Positions 25,912 to 34,499 of a stretch of DNA of 64,000 nt are shown here, one piece after another. The stretch is from Gordoniibacillus chartarius (GTDB lineage: Bacteria; Bacillota; Bacilli; Paenibacillales; NBRC-103111). The stretch spans positions 1 to 64,000 of the forward strand of contig NZ_JBHLWN010000025.1 of NCBI RefSeq assembly GCF_042432825.1. Reading direction: 5' to 3'. The number at the start of each line of letters is the position of its first letter. The first letter of the stretch is position 1. The position numbers and the translations under genes were made by a program. The notes beneath the pieces are model-generated. The model worked only from the letters and a program-made list of their open reading frames with translations, searched no databases and was not told the DNA's origin.

Positions 25912-26971
25912 AGTATTGGAAGAGCTGGGCATGGTGGTCATCGCCGGCTACGATCCTGCCGGAGAAGACAATGTCCAAGGAACGGCGCTGCTCCATCAGA
26001 TTGACCCCGGGGCCAAAGAACAGGTCATCGTCGTGGCGACAACAGCGGAGACGAGCAAAGGCATCCGCAACGAGCAAAACCGGGAAATGTCGAAACGGGT
26101 CGTGAGCGGTCAGCTGCGGGTCGTCACCTATAATGAGCAGTTGGCGCGCAAAGGCATCATGTCGCTGGTCGATACGCTCACTCGGGACGCCTCGATTTCC
26201 GATACCGTATACCTAACGGTCAGCCGGGGCAAAGCGGAAGATATTATCGCTCACCGGTATAGAGAAATATCGAATATCGGCACCTATCTGTACAAACTGA
26301 TCAGGCAAAATATTCGCGGCGAGCAATTGATTTCGTGTACGCTGCATGATTTTCTTCAAATGGTATATTCGGAAGGTAAAGACCCGATGCTTCCGATTCT
26401 GAAGCGTACCGATGATCAGATCCGGGTCGACGCCATTGCCTTGTTTCGAGACGACCGTATGGTTGGAGACCTGGATATGGAGGAAGCGTTCGTATTGAAG
26501 CTGATCAGCGGGCGCTTCAAAGCCGGGGCGGTCGAAATGGCGCTGGACAGCGAGCCGCTGAAGAAAGCGGGAATCGAGCTGCCGCAGCCGGACTACAAGA
26601 TCGTCGTTGAAAATATTCATAGCTCCAGTCATGTGAGGCTGAGCGAGCGGGAGACACCAACCTTTGAGATCCGTATCAGCCTGCAAGGACGCGTGCAAGA
26701 AACGTCCGCCGCCGGCGATATGAAGCTTAACGACAAAGAAGTCCTGCAAGTCATGGAAGATCAAATCTCGCAAAGAATGTCGGAGCGGGTGAAGCAGCTG
26801 GTGGACAAGACCAAACGGCTAAATTGCGATCCGATTGGGCTAGGCGAAGTGTATCGCGCCTCCGTACGGGGCTCGAACCTGACGAAGGAGCAGTGGCGGG
26901 ATCTGTACCTGAAGGTTCAAATCAAAACGGACATTCGAACGACAATCATTCGTACCGGCGTAATGGACTGA
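25832..26971 (+). CDS. Spore germination lipoprotein, Ger(x)C family (second operon)
   Basis: A 379-residue lipoprotein. A basic start MATWRRRGLLLLLPLLITVPTGC gives the signal and lipobox (Cys23). The body has EELGMVVIAGYDP and the C-terminal domain QISQRMSERVKQLVDKTKRLNCDPIGLGEVY. ATG 25832 is supported by GGAGGAGGACGGGC; the frame is open to 25724, but that would bury the signal peptide. It ends the second germination operon, which has no D-type small gene. Confidence 0.93.
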   Translation: MATWRRRGLLLLLPLLITVPTGCLQNRVLEELGMVVIAGYDPAGEDNVQGTALLHQIDPGAKEQVIVVATTAETSKGIRNEQNREMSKRVVSGQLRVVTYNEQLARKGIMSLVDTLTRDASISDTVYLTVSRGKAEDIIAHRYREISNIGTYLYKLIRQNIRGEQLISCTLHDFLQMVYSEGKDPMLPILKRTDDQIRVDAIALFRDDRMVGDLDMEEAFVLKLISGRFKAGAVEMALDSEPLKKAGIELPQPDYKIVVENIHSSSHVRLSERETPTFEIRISLQGRVQETSAAGDMKLNDKEVLQVMEDQISQRMSERVKQLVDKTKRLNCDPIGLGEVYRASVRGSNLTKEQWRDLYLKVQIKTDIRTTIIRTGVMD

Positions 26972-27001
26972 CGCTCTTGCGCGGGATCTGCCCGGTTTCG
27001 G

Positions 27002-27031
27002 TTGACCTGTCCCCGGAAACGGTGCCATAAT
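27002..27031 (+). promoter_or_regulatory. Candidate sigma-A promoter of kinase/regulator pair
   Basis: TTGACC (27002-27007), 18-bp spacer, CATAAT (27026-27031), 38 bp upstream of the kinase start. CGGTTTCGG and CCGGAAACGG flank the -35 region and could form a hairpin. Confidence 0.6.
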
Positions 27032-27069
27032 CGTGATACTACGGCTTCACAGGGAGACAACGATTCATC

Positions 27070-28848
27070 ATGGGTATCCGACGGTTGTCCGGCATTTACC
27101 GGCATACGAGAATCAGGAACAAGCTAATGGTGCTGATCGCTTTCATCGTTGCGCTATCGCTGGCGTTTACGATTATCGTTCAGCAGTATGCGTTCTCCAT
27201 CTATGACGAGCAAATCTATGATAAGTCTTCGCAGGTGCTGAATTTGTCTTCCAAGGCTATTGAAACGGAGCTGAAGCGGCTCGAGCAGCTCTCGTATACG
27301 ATCATGACCGACGAGCAAATTCAAGGCTGGATGACTTCATTGAAGGACGAGCCGTCGGATTACGAGAAGCTGATCATCCAGAAGCTCGTCAGCGACCGGC
27401 TGTTAAGCTATTCGGGCTCCGAACGGTACGTTTACTCCATTCAGATATTCGATCCGGACGGGAAACAGTATGATGCCGGCAACATCGTGCCGATCAACCC
27501 CGGCAAATTGCAGCAGATGATCAACACCGCCTCCGAGGCGAGCGGGGAGCACCGCTGGATGTATCCCGACAATCGCGACCCCGCGCTCATTGCGCTCAGG
27601 CAAATCCGATCGTTTCAAAACACGAACTTCGATCTGGAAGATTTGGGTACGCTCGTCATTCGCATAAATATCGATAAACTTGTCGGGGACATCGCGCCGG
27701 AGGAAGGCAGCTTGATGCTGGTGTCGGGAAGCAGTGTCATTTTCCCGAAATCGCCGCTCGCGGATCCGGAACGGCTGCCGGCATCGGTGCATGCGGGAAA
27801 CGGTTATACGATTGTGGAACTGGATGAAGAGACGCTGTTTATTTCTCATATCCGATCACCCAACACCGGTTGGACGTATTTGCATATGACCCCGTTTGAT
27901 TTGATCTTCGATCAGATCGTATTTATTAAACAATTGGTTGTGTTCGTCTTTATCGGGATTTTCGTCATTGTCATCCTGCTCGGAATCCGGTTCTCCTACA
28001 GTATCACCAGACCGATTGACGATTTGATCGGCCGGATGAAGCTGGCGGAGAAAGGGGATTTCGAGCAAGCGAATTTGCTGCCTGCACGGGAGCCGCCCTC
28101 GATGGACGAAATCGGTTTGCTGCAAAGAAATTTCCGTCTGATGATCGAACGCATCAACTTGCTGATTACGGAAAATTACGCGAACCGCTTATTGATTAAA
28201 GAGACGGAATTCAAAGCGCTGCAGGCGCAAATCAATCCGCATTTTTTGTACAATACGCTGGAATCGATTAACTGGATGGCGAAGGTAAACAAGCAGACCC
28301 AAATTGCGTCCATGGTGGAAGCGCTCGCTTTTCTGCTGCGCAATTCGATCGGCTTGAAAGAAAAAATTATCCCGCTGAGCCAGGAGCTAAGCATCGTTCG
28401 CAGCTACTTGACGATTCAGCAGTTCCGCTTCGAGGATCGCTTGCGGTTTCATCTGGATGTGCCCGAATCGCTGCTAAGCCGTCCGATACCGAAGCTGACG
28501 CTGCAGCCGCTTGTGGAAAATGCGATTCATTATGCGCTGGAGCCGACGATCGAGCCATGCGACATTACGATTCGCGGCTGGGAGACGTCCGAAGCCGTAT
28601 GTTTGGCCGTTGAAGATACGGGCCCCGGGATGGAGCCGGATGTACTCGACAAGCTGCGCCGCGGAGAGCTGCAGACGAAAGGGACGGGAATCGGGCTGCT
28701 CAACATTGACGAAAGAATCAAGCTTGCGTTCGGCGATGCTTACGGCCTCAAGCTGGAGGAGGCTTCGGGGGAAGGCGCCCGCGTGATCATTATGCTGCCT
28801 AAGGAGACGGAGGAAATCATTCATGTTTCGAGTGATGCTGGTAGATGA
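27070..28848 (+). CDS. Sensor histidine kinase, YesM family
   Basis: A 592-residue membrane kinase. It has a first helix at about residues 18-38, an extracellular sensor region, a second helix at about 285-307 (QLVVFVFIGIFVIVILLGI), a HAMP segment, and the His block LQAQINPHFLYNTLESINWM with H391. The ATPase domain has PLVENAIHYAL, VEDTGPGM and GIGLLNIDERI. The start ATG 27070 has AGGGAG at a rather long distance. It overlaps its regulator gene by 26 bp. Context makes it the sensor for the twin binding-protein transporter just downstream. Confidence 0.93.
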   Translation: MGIRRLSGIYRHTRIRNKLMVLIAFIVALSLAFTIIVQQYAFSIYDEQIYDKSSQVLNLSSKAIETELKRLEQLSYTIMTDEQIQGWMTSLKDEPSDYEKLIIQKLVSDRLLSYSGSERYVYSIQIFDPDGKQYDAGNIVPINPGKLQQMINTASEASGEHRWMYPDNRDPALIALRQIRSFQNTNFDLEDLGTLVIRINIDKLVGDIAPEEGSLMLVSGSSVIFPKSPLADPERLPASVHAGNGYTIVELDEETLFISHIRSPNTGWTYLHMTPFDLIFDQIVFIKQLVVFVFIGIFVIVILLGIRFSYSITRPIDDLIGRMKLAEKGDFEQANLLPAREPPSMDEIGLLQRNFRLMIERINLLITENYANRLLIKETEFKALQAQINPHFLYNTLESINWMAKVNKQTQIASMVEALAFLLRNSIGLKEKIIPLSQELSIVRSYLTIQQFRFEDRLRFHLDVPESLLSRPIPKLTLQPLVENAIHYALEPTIEPCDITIRGWETSEAVCLAVEDTGPGMEPDVLDKLRRGELQTKGTGIGLLNIDERIKLAFGDAYGLKLEEASGEGARVIIMLPKETEEIIHVSSDAGR

Positions 28849-30391
28849 CGAGAGAATTATTTTGGAAGGAATATCTCAGCTTGTGGACTGGCATGCGCTC
28901 GGTACGGAGCTGGTAGCGACTGCCCGCAACGGCGTCGAGGCGTTCGAGCGTATCGGCGAGCATATGCCGGACATCGTCATCAGCGATATCCGGATGCCCG
29001 GGATGGACGGATTGGAGCTCGTGGCGCGCGCCTACGCGGCGTACCCGAACGTCCGCTTCGTGCTGCTGTCCGGCTTCGGCGAGTTCGATTATGCAAGCCG
29101 CGCAATGCAATATGGAGTGCGTCATTACCTGCTTAAGCCGACCAACGAGGAGAAGATCGGCGAAGCGCTGAAGGAGCTGGTCGCAGAGCTGGAGCAGGAG
29201 CGAAGCAAAGAGAGCTTTGTGCAAAATATGCGGGATGAGCTCAAAAAGATGATGCCGCATGTGAAAGAGCAATTTTTGAAGGAGTTCGTGACGAATAAGA
29301 CGTACGGTAACCGGGACTGGGACTATTACCGGGGACTGTTTCGGCTGGAGCTCAACGACCGGGTGCGGCTGCTGCTGTTTCAATTGGAGGGGCGCTTTGA
29401 ATTCGAGCATTTGTTCGCAATCAAGAATATCGCACAAGACTTGCTGGAGACGCCGCTGCTCAGTACGACGATCGGAGACCATGTGCTGCTCCTCCTGGAG
29501 GACGAGGCGGAGGGCGACTACGAGGCGCTGCTCGAACGAATTTATAAGATACGCGATACGTTTCAGGCGTATTACAAGCTTGATGTGACGATCGCGCTCA
29601 GCGACCCCGGCCATATAACGAAGGCGAGAAGCTTGTACAAAGAGACGCTGCAGCTGCTCGGCTACCGGTTTTATTTGGGCGAAGGCAGCTTGATCACAAG
29701 GAAGGATACCGGGGGAGGGCCGGCCCCTCAGGCCAAGGAGTTCGGGTTCGACGAAGAGCGGCTGACGATGGCGGTCAGATCGGGACATCGCGAGGAAGCG
29801 GCGGCGGCTTTAGAAGAATTGATAGGCGGGCTGAAGGATGCTCAATTGAGCATCGACGTGACGAAGTCGTACGTGATTCAACAGTTCGTCGCTCTTGTGC
29901 GTAATTGCGCTCCGGATGAAATGACCGATTACTACGGCAAGATTCCGCAAATCGTCGACTTGAGCACGCTGCAAGGGATTCAAACGTTTCTGAGCAATGT
30001 CGTCGATTCGTTAACGGAGCGGTTCTATGAACAAAATCGGGTGAAGCACAGCGCCATCGTCCGTAAGGTGCTCGACATTGTCGACGAGCAGCTGGGCAAC
30101 TCCGGATTGTCCTTGAACTGGGTCGCGCACGAAATGCTGTATATGAACGCGGACTATTTGGGCAAATTATTCAAGAAAGAAACCGGCGAGAAGTTCTCCA
30201 ATTACGTGACGAAGACGAGAATCCGCAAGGCGACGGAGATGATTGCCCAAGAGCCGGATATTAAAATATTCGAGCTGGCCGAAAGGCTCGGCTTCGGCGA
30301 CAATCCGCAATATTTCAGCCAAGTGTTCAAGAAATATACGGGCTCGACGCCGTCGGAGTATATGAAATCTGCGGATATATCTGCTTTTTAA
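28823..30391 (+). CDS. AraC-type response regulator (YesN family)
   Basis: A 522-residue regulator: receiver domain with LVDDE and D55 in IVISDIRMPGMDG, a middle domain with PVT-like helices (about 130-400), and a C-terminal AraC domain (LSLNWVAHEMLYMNADYLGKLFKKETG; IKIFELAERLGFGDNPQYFSQVFKKYTG). Three promoters immediately downstream share an upstream element at fixed distance from the -10 box (before 30487, 32055 and 33596), which is its most likely binding site. Confidence 0.95.
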   Translation: MFRVMLVDDERIILEGISQLVDWHALGTELVATARNGVEAFERIGEHMPDIVISDIRMPGMDGLELVARAYAAYPNVRFVLLSGFGEFDYASRAMQYGVRHYLLKPTNEEKIGEALKELVAELEQERSKESFVQNMRDELKKMMPHVKEQFLKEFVTNKTYGNRDWDYYRGLFRLELNDRVRLLLFQLEGRFEFEHLFAIKNIAQDLLETPLLSTTIGDHVLLLLEDEAEGDYEALLERIYKIRDTFQAYYKLDVTIALSDPGHITKARSLYKETLQLLGYRFYLGEGSLITRKDTGGGPAPQAKEFGFDEERLTMAVRSGHREEAAAALEELIGGLKDAQLSIDVTKSYVIQQFVALVRNCAPDEMTDYYGKIPQIVDLSTLQGIQTFLSNVVDSLTERFYEQNRVKHSAIVRKVLDIVDEQLGNSGLSLNWVAHEMLYMNADYLGKLFKKETGEKFSNYVTKTRIRKATEMIAQEPDIKIFELAERLGFGDNPQYFSQVFKKYTGSTPSEYMKSADISAF

Positions 30392-30442
30392 ACATTTGCA
30401 TCTGGTTTTTGCCTTCATCTTTATCTAGAAGAGCAGCATAAT
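30387..30442 (+). promoter_or_regulatory. Regulated promoter of first tandem binding protein (shared element, copy 1)
   Basis: TTTAAACA (30387-30394), then GG-TTTTTGCCTTCA (30404-30417), then CATAAT (30437-30442) with 20 nt between TTC and the -10 box. No -35 consensus is present. The same layout recurs at 31943-31998 and 33501-33556. Confidence 0.6.
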
Positions 30443-30486
30443 AGAATTGTAGATTAGCTCTTTATAGAGACAGGGGAGGAAACCAA

Positions 30487-31803
30487 GTGAAAAAAGTCAT
30501 GTTTACCGTTCTTTCGGCAGCGTTGCTGCTGTCCGCTTGCGGCGGAGGAGCGGGCAATGGATCCAGTTCGAATACCGGCGGGGCGGCTGCTCCTGCTGCG
30601 GACGGCAAGAAAGAGCCTGTAACGATTCGTGTCGCCTGGTGGGGCGGACAAGCCCGCCATGACTATACGCTGAAGGTCATTGAGCTTTATCAGCAAAAGC
30701 ACCCGAATGTGAAGATCGAAAGCGAGTACGCGGCGTTCGACGACTACTGGAAGAAGCTTGCGCCGCAAGCGGCTGCCAACGGTTTGCCTGACGTGTTCCA
30801 GATGGACATTTCGTATTTGAGCCAGTACGGCGGCAGAGGCCAGCTGGAGGATCTGGAGCCGTATACGAAGAACGGTACGATCAATGTTGCGGATATTAGC
30901 GAAAACAACTTGTCCGGCGGTAAAGTGGGCGGCAAGCTCGTGGCAATGAACGTCGGCTCCAACGCGCTGCAGGTTACCTACGACCCGCAAATGCTGAAGG
31001 ATGCCGGTATCACGCTGAAGCAGGATTGGACGTTCGCCGATTGGGACGCGATTGGCGCCCAGCTGAAGGCGAAAGGAAAATTGCTGGCGTCGGATCTGCG
31101 TCATGACGTATACTTCCCGTACTACCTGAGAACCCAAGGCCAAAAGATGTATGCTGAAGACGGCGCTTCTCTCGGATATGCCGATGACAAGCCGTTTGTC
31201 GAGTTCTATACGATGTATAAGAAATGGTACGACGGCGGCTACCTGCTTCCGCTGGAAAAGCAAGCGCAGAAGAAAGGGACTCCGGAAGAGGACGAGGTTG
31301 CTCTCGGCAATGCGCTGACATCGAACGGCTGGTCGAACCAGTTCCTGCTCGTGAATACGGCAGCGAAGCGTCCGCTGGAAATCGCACCGGTTCCGAACTG
31401 GAATCAGAACAAGGCGCTGTTCCTGAAGCCGAGCATGTACCTCTCGATCGCCAAGTCGTCCAAGGTGAAGGAAGAAGCGGCGAAGTTCATCGACTTCTTC
31501 GTTAACGATATCGAAGCTAACAAGATTATTAAAGGCGAGCGCGGCGTTCCGGTATCGTCCAAAGTGAAGGAAGCGCTGATGCCGGATCTGACGCCGGAGC
31601 AGAAGAAAGTCTTCGAATACGTTGCTTGGGCTGAGAAGAACAGCTCGCAGATGGATCCGCCAAGCCCGGTCGGCGCAGTTGAGGTCGATAAGCTGCTTAA
31701 GGATACCGTCGAGCAAATTATTTACAAGAAGCTGACGGTTGAAGAAGGCGCGGCGAAGTTCCGTAAAGACGCGAACGCGATTCTGGCTAAAAATAAAAAG
31801 TAA
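30487..31803 (+). CDS. ABC transporter solute-binding lipoprotein (YesO-like), tandem paralogue 1
   Basis: A 438-residue lipoprotein. The signal ends in the lipobox LLSAC near residue 17, followed by a Gly/Ser/Ala linker and then PVTIRVAWWGGQARHDYTLKVIELYQ, typical of CUT1 oligosaccharide-binding proteins. The start is GTG 30487 after GGGGAGGAAACCAA. It is nearly identical over long stretches to the next gene (residues about 50-150 and 330-438), while the central part differs more. A strong terminator follows it. Its position next to permeases and GH105 suggests it binds rhamnogalacturonan-derived oligosaccharides, as YesO is thought to do. Confidence 0.92.
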   Translation: MKKVMFTVLSAALLLSACGGGAGNGSSSNTGGAAAPAADGKKEPVTIRVAWWGGQARHDYTLKVIELYQQKHPNVKIESEYAAFDDYWKKLAPQAAANGLPDVFQMDISYLSQYGGRGQLEDLEPYTKNGTINVADISENNLSGGKVGGKLVAMNVGSNALQVTYDPQMLKDAGITLKQDWTFADWDAIGAQLKAKGKLLASDLRHDVYFPYYLRTQGQKMYAEDGASLGYADDKPFVEFYTMYKKWYDGGYLLPLEKQAQKKGTPEEDEVALGNALTSNGWSNQFLLVNTAAKRPLEIAPVPNWNQNKALFLKPSMYLSIAKSSKVKEEAAKFIDFFVNDIEANKIIKGERGVPVSSKVKEALMPDLTPEQKKVFEYVAWAEKNSSQMDPPSPVGAVEVDKLLKDTVEQIIYKKLTVEEGAAKFRKDANAILAKNKK

Positions 31804-31836
31804 TAACAGCAGGCTACCGCCTTTACTGTGATCTTA

Positions 31837-31903
31837 TGCACCCCACAGCATCATTGGTGAACCCGTTCGGGTGACCCGGCGAGGCTGCGGGGTGCATGTT
31901 TTT
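31837..31903 (+). terminator. Intrinsic terminator after binding protein 1
   Basis: TGCACCCC (31837-31844, extended by ACAGC) pairs with GCTGCGGGGTGCA (31884-31896) and is followed by TGTTTTT. An inner hairpin AACCCGTTCGGGT extends it. Confidence 0.85.
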
Positions 31904-31942
31904 GCGGGTGCCGCCAAACGGACTTGCGAAAAAACACTGATT

Positions 31943-31998
31943 TTTCATTATTGAAATCGGATTTTTTAATTCCTTTTTCGACAAAGATAAAGGATAAT
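31943..31998 (+). promoter_or_regulatory. Regulated promoter of second tandem binding protein (shared element, copy 2)
   Basis: GGATTTTTTAATTC (31959-31972) is followed after 20 nt by GATAAT (31993-31998). This is the most diverged of the three copies, but GG, the T-run, TTC and the spacing to the -10 box are kept. Confidence 0.5.
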
Positions 31999-32005
31999 AA
32001 GCTCA

Positions 32006-32019
32006 TGAAAGCGCTTTAA
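32006..32019. promoter_or_regulatory. Candidate catabolite-responsive element (cre)
   Basis: TGAAAGCGCTTTAA matches the CcpA cre consensus TGWAARCGYTWNCW with one mismatch. It lies directly downstream of the -10 box, the usual place for repression by glucose. Confidence 0.65.
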
Positions 32020-32054
32020 CAAATGGGTTATGAACTTAGGGAGGTTATACAGAG

Positions 32055-33389
32055 ATGAGAAAAAAGGCAATGGCAACAATGCTTTCGGCTGTCGTGCTGC
32101 TCTCGGCATGCGGCACAGGCGGAAGCACTGGCTCGAGTGGAAGCGCTACCAGTTCCGGCACGGCTCCGGCCCCTGCAGCGGGCGAGACTGCGAAGAAAGA
32201 GCCGGTTACCCTTCGTGTAGCATGGTGGGGCGGCCAAGCGCGCCATGATTACACACTGAAGGTTATTGAGCTGTATCAGAAGAAAAATCCGCACGTCAAA
32301 ATTGAAAGCGAATACGCGGCATTCGACGACTACTGGAAGAAGCTTGCGCCGCAGGCGGCGGCTAACGGATTGCCTGACGTGTTCCAAATGGACATTTCGT
32401 ACTTGTCCCAATACGGCGGCAGAGGCCAGCTGGAGGACCTGGAGCCGTATACGAAGAAAGGTACGATCAACGTAGCGGATATTAGCGAAAACAACTTGTC
32501 CGGCGGCAAGGTGGACGGCAAGCTGGTCGCGATGAATATCGGCTCCAATGCGCTGACGGCAACGGTCGATCCGCAAATGCTGAAGGATGCCGGCGTGACG
32601 CTGAAGCAGGATTGGACATTCGCCGATCTGGAGGCGCTCGGCGCTCAAGCGAAGGCGAAGGGCAAGCTGCTGACTTCGGATCTGCGTCATGATGTATTCT
32701 TCCCGTATTATCTGAGATCGGTAGGCCAAAAGATGTACTCCGCAGACGGTACTTCGCTCGGGTATGCGGATGATAAGCCGTTTATCGATTTCTACACGAT
32801 GTATAAGAAAATTTACGACGCCGGCTACCTGCTCCCGCTTGATAAGCTCGCGCAGAAGAAAGGCACGCCGGAGGAAGACGAAGTTGCTCTGGGCAATGCT
32901 TTCGCAACGTTTGCCTGGTCCAACCAGTTCATCGCTTTCAATACGGCGGCGAAGAGAACGCTGGAGATGCAGCCGATTCCGAGCTGGAGCCAGAACAAGG
33001 CGCTGTTCCTGAAGCCGAGCATGTTCCTTTCGGTTGCCAAGTCGTCCAAGGTGAAGGAAGAAGCGGCGAAGTTCATCGACTTCTTCGTCAACGATATCGA
33101 GGCTAACAAGATTATTAAAGGCGAGCGCGGCGTTCCGGTATCGTCCAAAGTGAAGGAAGCGCTGATGCCGGAATTGACGCCGGAGCAGAAGAAAGTGTTC
33201 GAGTACGTCGCTTGGGCTGAGAAGAACAGCTCGCCGATGGATCCTCCGAACCCGGTCGGCGCCGTCGAAGTCGACAAGCTCCTGAAGGATATCGCAGAAC
33301 AAATTGCGTACAAGAAGCTGACGGTCGAAGAAGGCGCGGCGAAGTTCCGCAAGGACGCGAACGCGATTCTGGCCAAAAATAAAAAGTAA
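32055..33389 (+). CDS. ABC transporter solute-binding lipoprotein (YesO-like), tandem paralogue 2
   Basis: A 444-residue lipoprotein with lipobox LLSAC, a Ser/Thr/Gly/Pro-rich linker and the same mature fold as its upstream neighbour. Sequences such as YAAFDDYWKKLAPQAAANGL and the last 100 residues are almost unchanged, and differences cluster in the linker and the ligand-facing middle (for example DLEALGAQAKAK against DWDAIGAQLKAK). The start is ATG 32055 after GGGAGGTTATACAG. It has its own promoter, cre site and terminator. The pair looks like a recent tandem duplication allowing two ligands for one permease pair. Confidence 0.92.
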   Translation: MRKKAMATMLSAVVLLSACGTGGSTGSSGSATSSGTAPAPAAGETAKKEPVTLRVAWWGGQARHDYTLKVIELYQKKNPHVKIESEYAAFDDYWKKLAPQAAANGLPDVFQMDISYLSQYGGRGQLEDLEPYTKKGTINVADISENNLSGGKVDGKLVAMNIGSNALTATVDPQMLKDAGVTLKQDWTFADLEALGAQAKAKGKLLTSDLRHDVFFPYYLRSVGQKMYSADGTSLGYADDKPFIDFYTMYKKIYDAGYLLPLDKLAQKKGTPEEDEVALGNAFATFAWSNQFIAFNTAAKRTLEMQPIPSWSQNKALFLKPSMFLSVAKSSKVKEEAAKFIDFFVNDIEANKIIKGERGVPVSSKVKEALMPELTPEQKKVFEYVAWAEKNSSPMDPPNPVGAVEVDKLLKDIAEQIAYKKLTVEEGAAKFRKDANAILAKNKK

Positions 33390-33402
33390 ATGAACATTGC
33401 CG

Positions 33403-33446
33403 CACCCTCTGGAGCCTTCGTAACCGTGCTTCGGAGGGTGTTTTGT
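33403..33446 (+). terminator. Intrinsic terminator after binding protein 2
   Basis: ACCCTCTGGAGC pairs with GCTTCGGAGGGT and is followed by GTTTTGTG. It separates the binding-protein gene from its permease genes. Confidence 0.8.
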
Positions 33447-33500
33447 GTACCAGGCATAACCATTGTACAGATGCAGAATCTTGTCGACAAACCTCGGCTA

Positions 33501-33556
33501 TTTAAACAAAATGAACGGTTTTTTGCCTTCAGGCTTGCTTCTCTGTTCTCTATAAT
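33501..33556 (+). promoter_or_regulatory. Regulated promoter of the permease/GH105 operon (shared element, copy 3)
   Basis: TTTAAACA (33501-33508), GGTTTTTTGCCTTCA (33517-33531), then exactly 20 nt from TTC to a perfect TATAAT (33551-33556). Copies 1 and 3 agree at most of 31 positions. Confidence 0.6.
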
Positions 33557-33595
33557 GAAATCATAACAGATTAATGCATAGGGGTTGAACCAGAT

Positions 33596-34498
33596 ATGAA
33601 TAAGCTCATTAATAACGACAATACAGTCGGGTATGTATTCGCCGCACCGTTCATCCTCGGCTTCTTGATCTTTACCTTGTATCCGATTTTCTCGTCGCTG
33701 TATTACTCGTTTACGGACTACAATTTGTTTGAAGCGCCGAGAATGATCGGGTTCGACAACTATGAGAAAATGTTCACGGCCGACGATAAGTTCTGGAAGT
33801 CGCTGCAAGTTACGTTCACGTACGTGTTCGCCAGCGTTCCGTTCCGCCTGATGTTTGCGCTGGCGGTAGCGATGCTGCTGAACAAAGCCATTTCCGGCAT
33901 TGGCTTGTACCGTTCGTCGTACTACTTGCCGTCGCTGATCGGCGGCAGCGTAGCGGTCTCCATTATGTGGACGCAAGTGTTCGGCGATAAAGGCTTGCTC
34001 AACTCGGCTCTCGCCCTGATCGGCATCAACTCGACGACCTCTTGGATCGGCAGCCCGTCCACGGCGCTATGGACACTGATCGCTTTGTCGGTATGGCAGT
34101 TCGGCTCCTCGATGCTGATTTTCCTGGCCGGTCTCAAGAACATCCCTCAGTCCTACTATGAAGCGGCAAGCGTGGACGGTGCAGGCCGGGTGAGACAGTT
34201 CTTCAACATTACGCTTCCGCTGCTGAGTCCGATTATCCTGTTTAACTTGATTATGCAGACGATTTCCGCGTTCATGACGTTTACGCCTGCTTACATCATC
34301 TCCCGCGGCGAAGGCGGGCCGCTGGACAATACGCTGCTTTACTCGCTGTACTTGTACCGCAGAGCGTTCCAGTTCTACGAAATGGGTTATGCATCGGCAA
34401 TGGCCTGGGTTATGCTCATTCTGATCGGCATTATCGCACTGATCTTGTTCCAGACGTCCAAGCTGTGGGTTCACTACGAATCGAAAGGAGATCGCTAA
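33596..34498 (+). CDS. ABC sugar transporter permease (YesP/MalF type)
   Basis: A 300-residue membrane protein with six helices. [35 protein letters not shown] is the usual N-terminus, and the EAA loop is [28 protein letters not shown]. It has its own promoter, separate from the binding-protein genes. One base separates it from the second permease. The YesP-like role is inferred from context. Confidence 0.93.
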   Translation: MNKLINNDNTVGYVFAAPFILGFLIFTLYPIFSSLYYSFTDYNLFEAPRMIGFDNYEKMFTADDKFWKSLQVTFTYVFASVPFRLMFALAVAMLLNKAISGIGLYRSSYYLPSLIGGSVAVSIMWTQVFGDKGLLNSALALIGINSTTSWIGSPSTALWTLIALSVWQFGSSMLIFLAGLKNIPQSYYEAASVDGAGRVRQFFNITLPLLSPIILFNLIMQTISAFMTFTPAYIISRGEGGPLDNTLLYSLYLYRRAFQFYEMGYASAMAWVMLILIGIIALILFQTSKLWVHYESKGDR

Positions 34499-34499
34499 T

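Noticed and set aside
30454..33302. Two antisense frames of over 400 codons opposite the twin binding proteins
   Set aside because: They are similar to each other only because the sense genes are paralogues; no ribosome binding site or domain.
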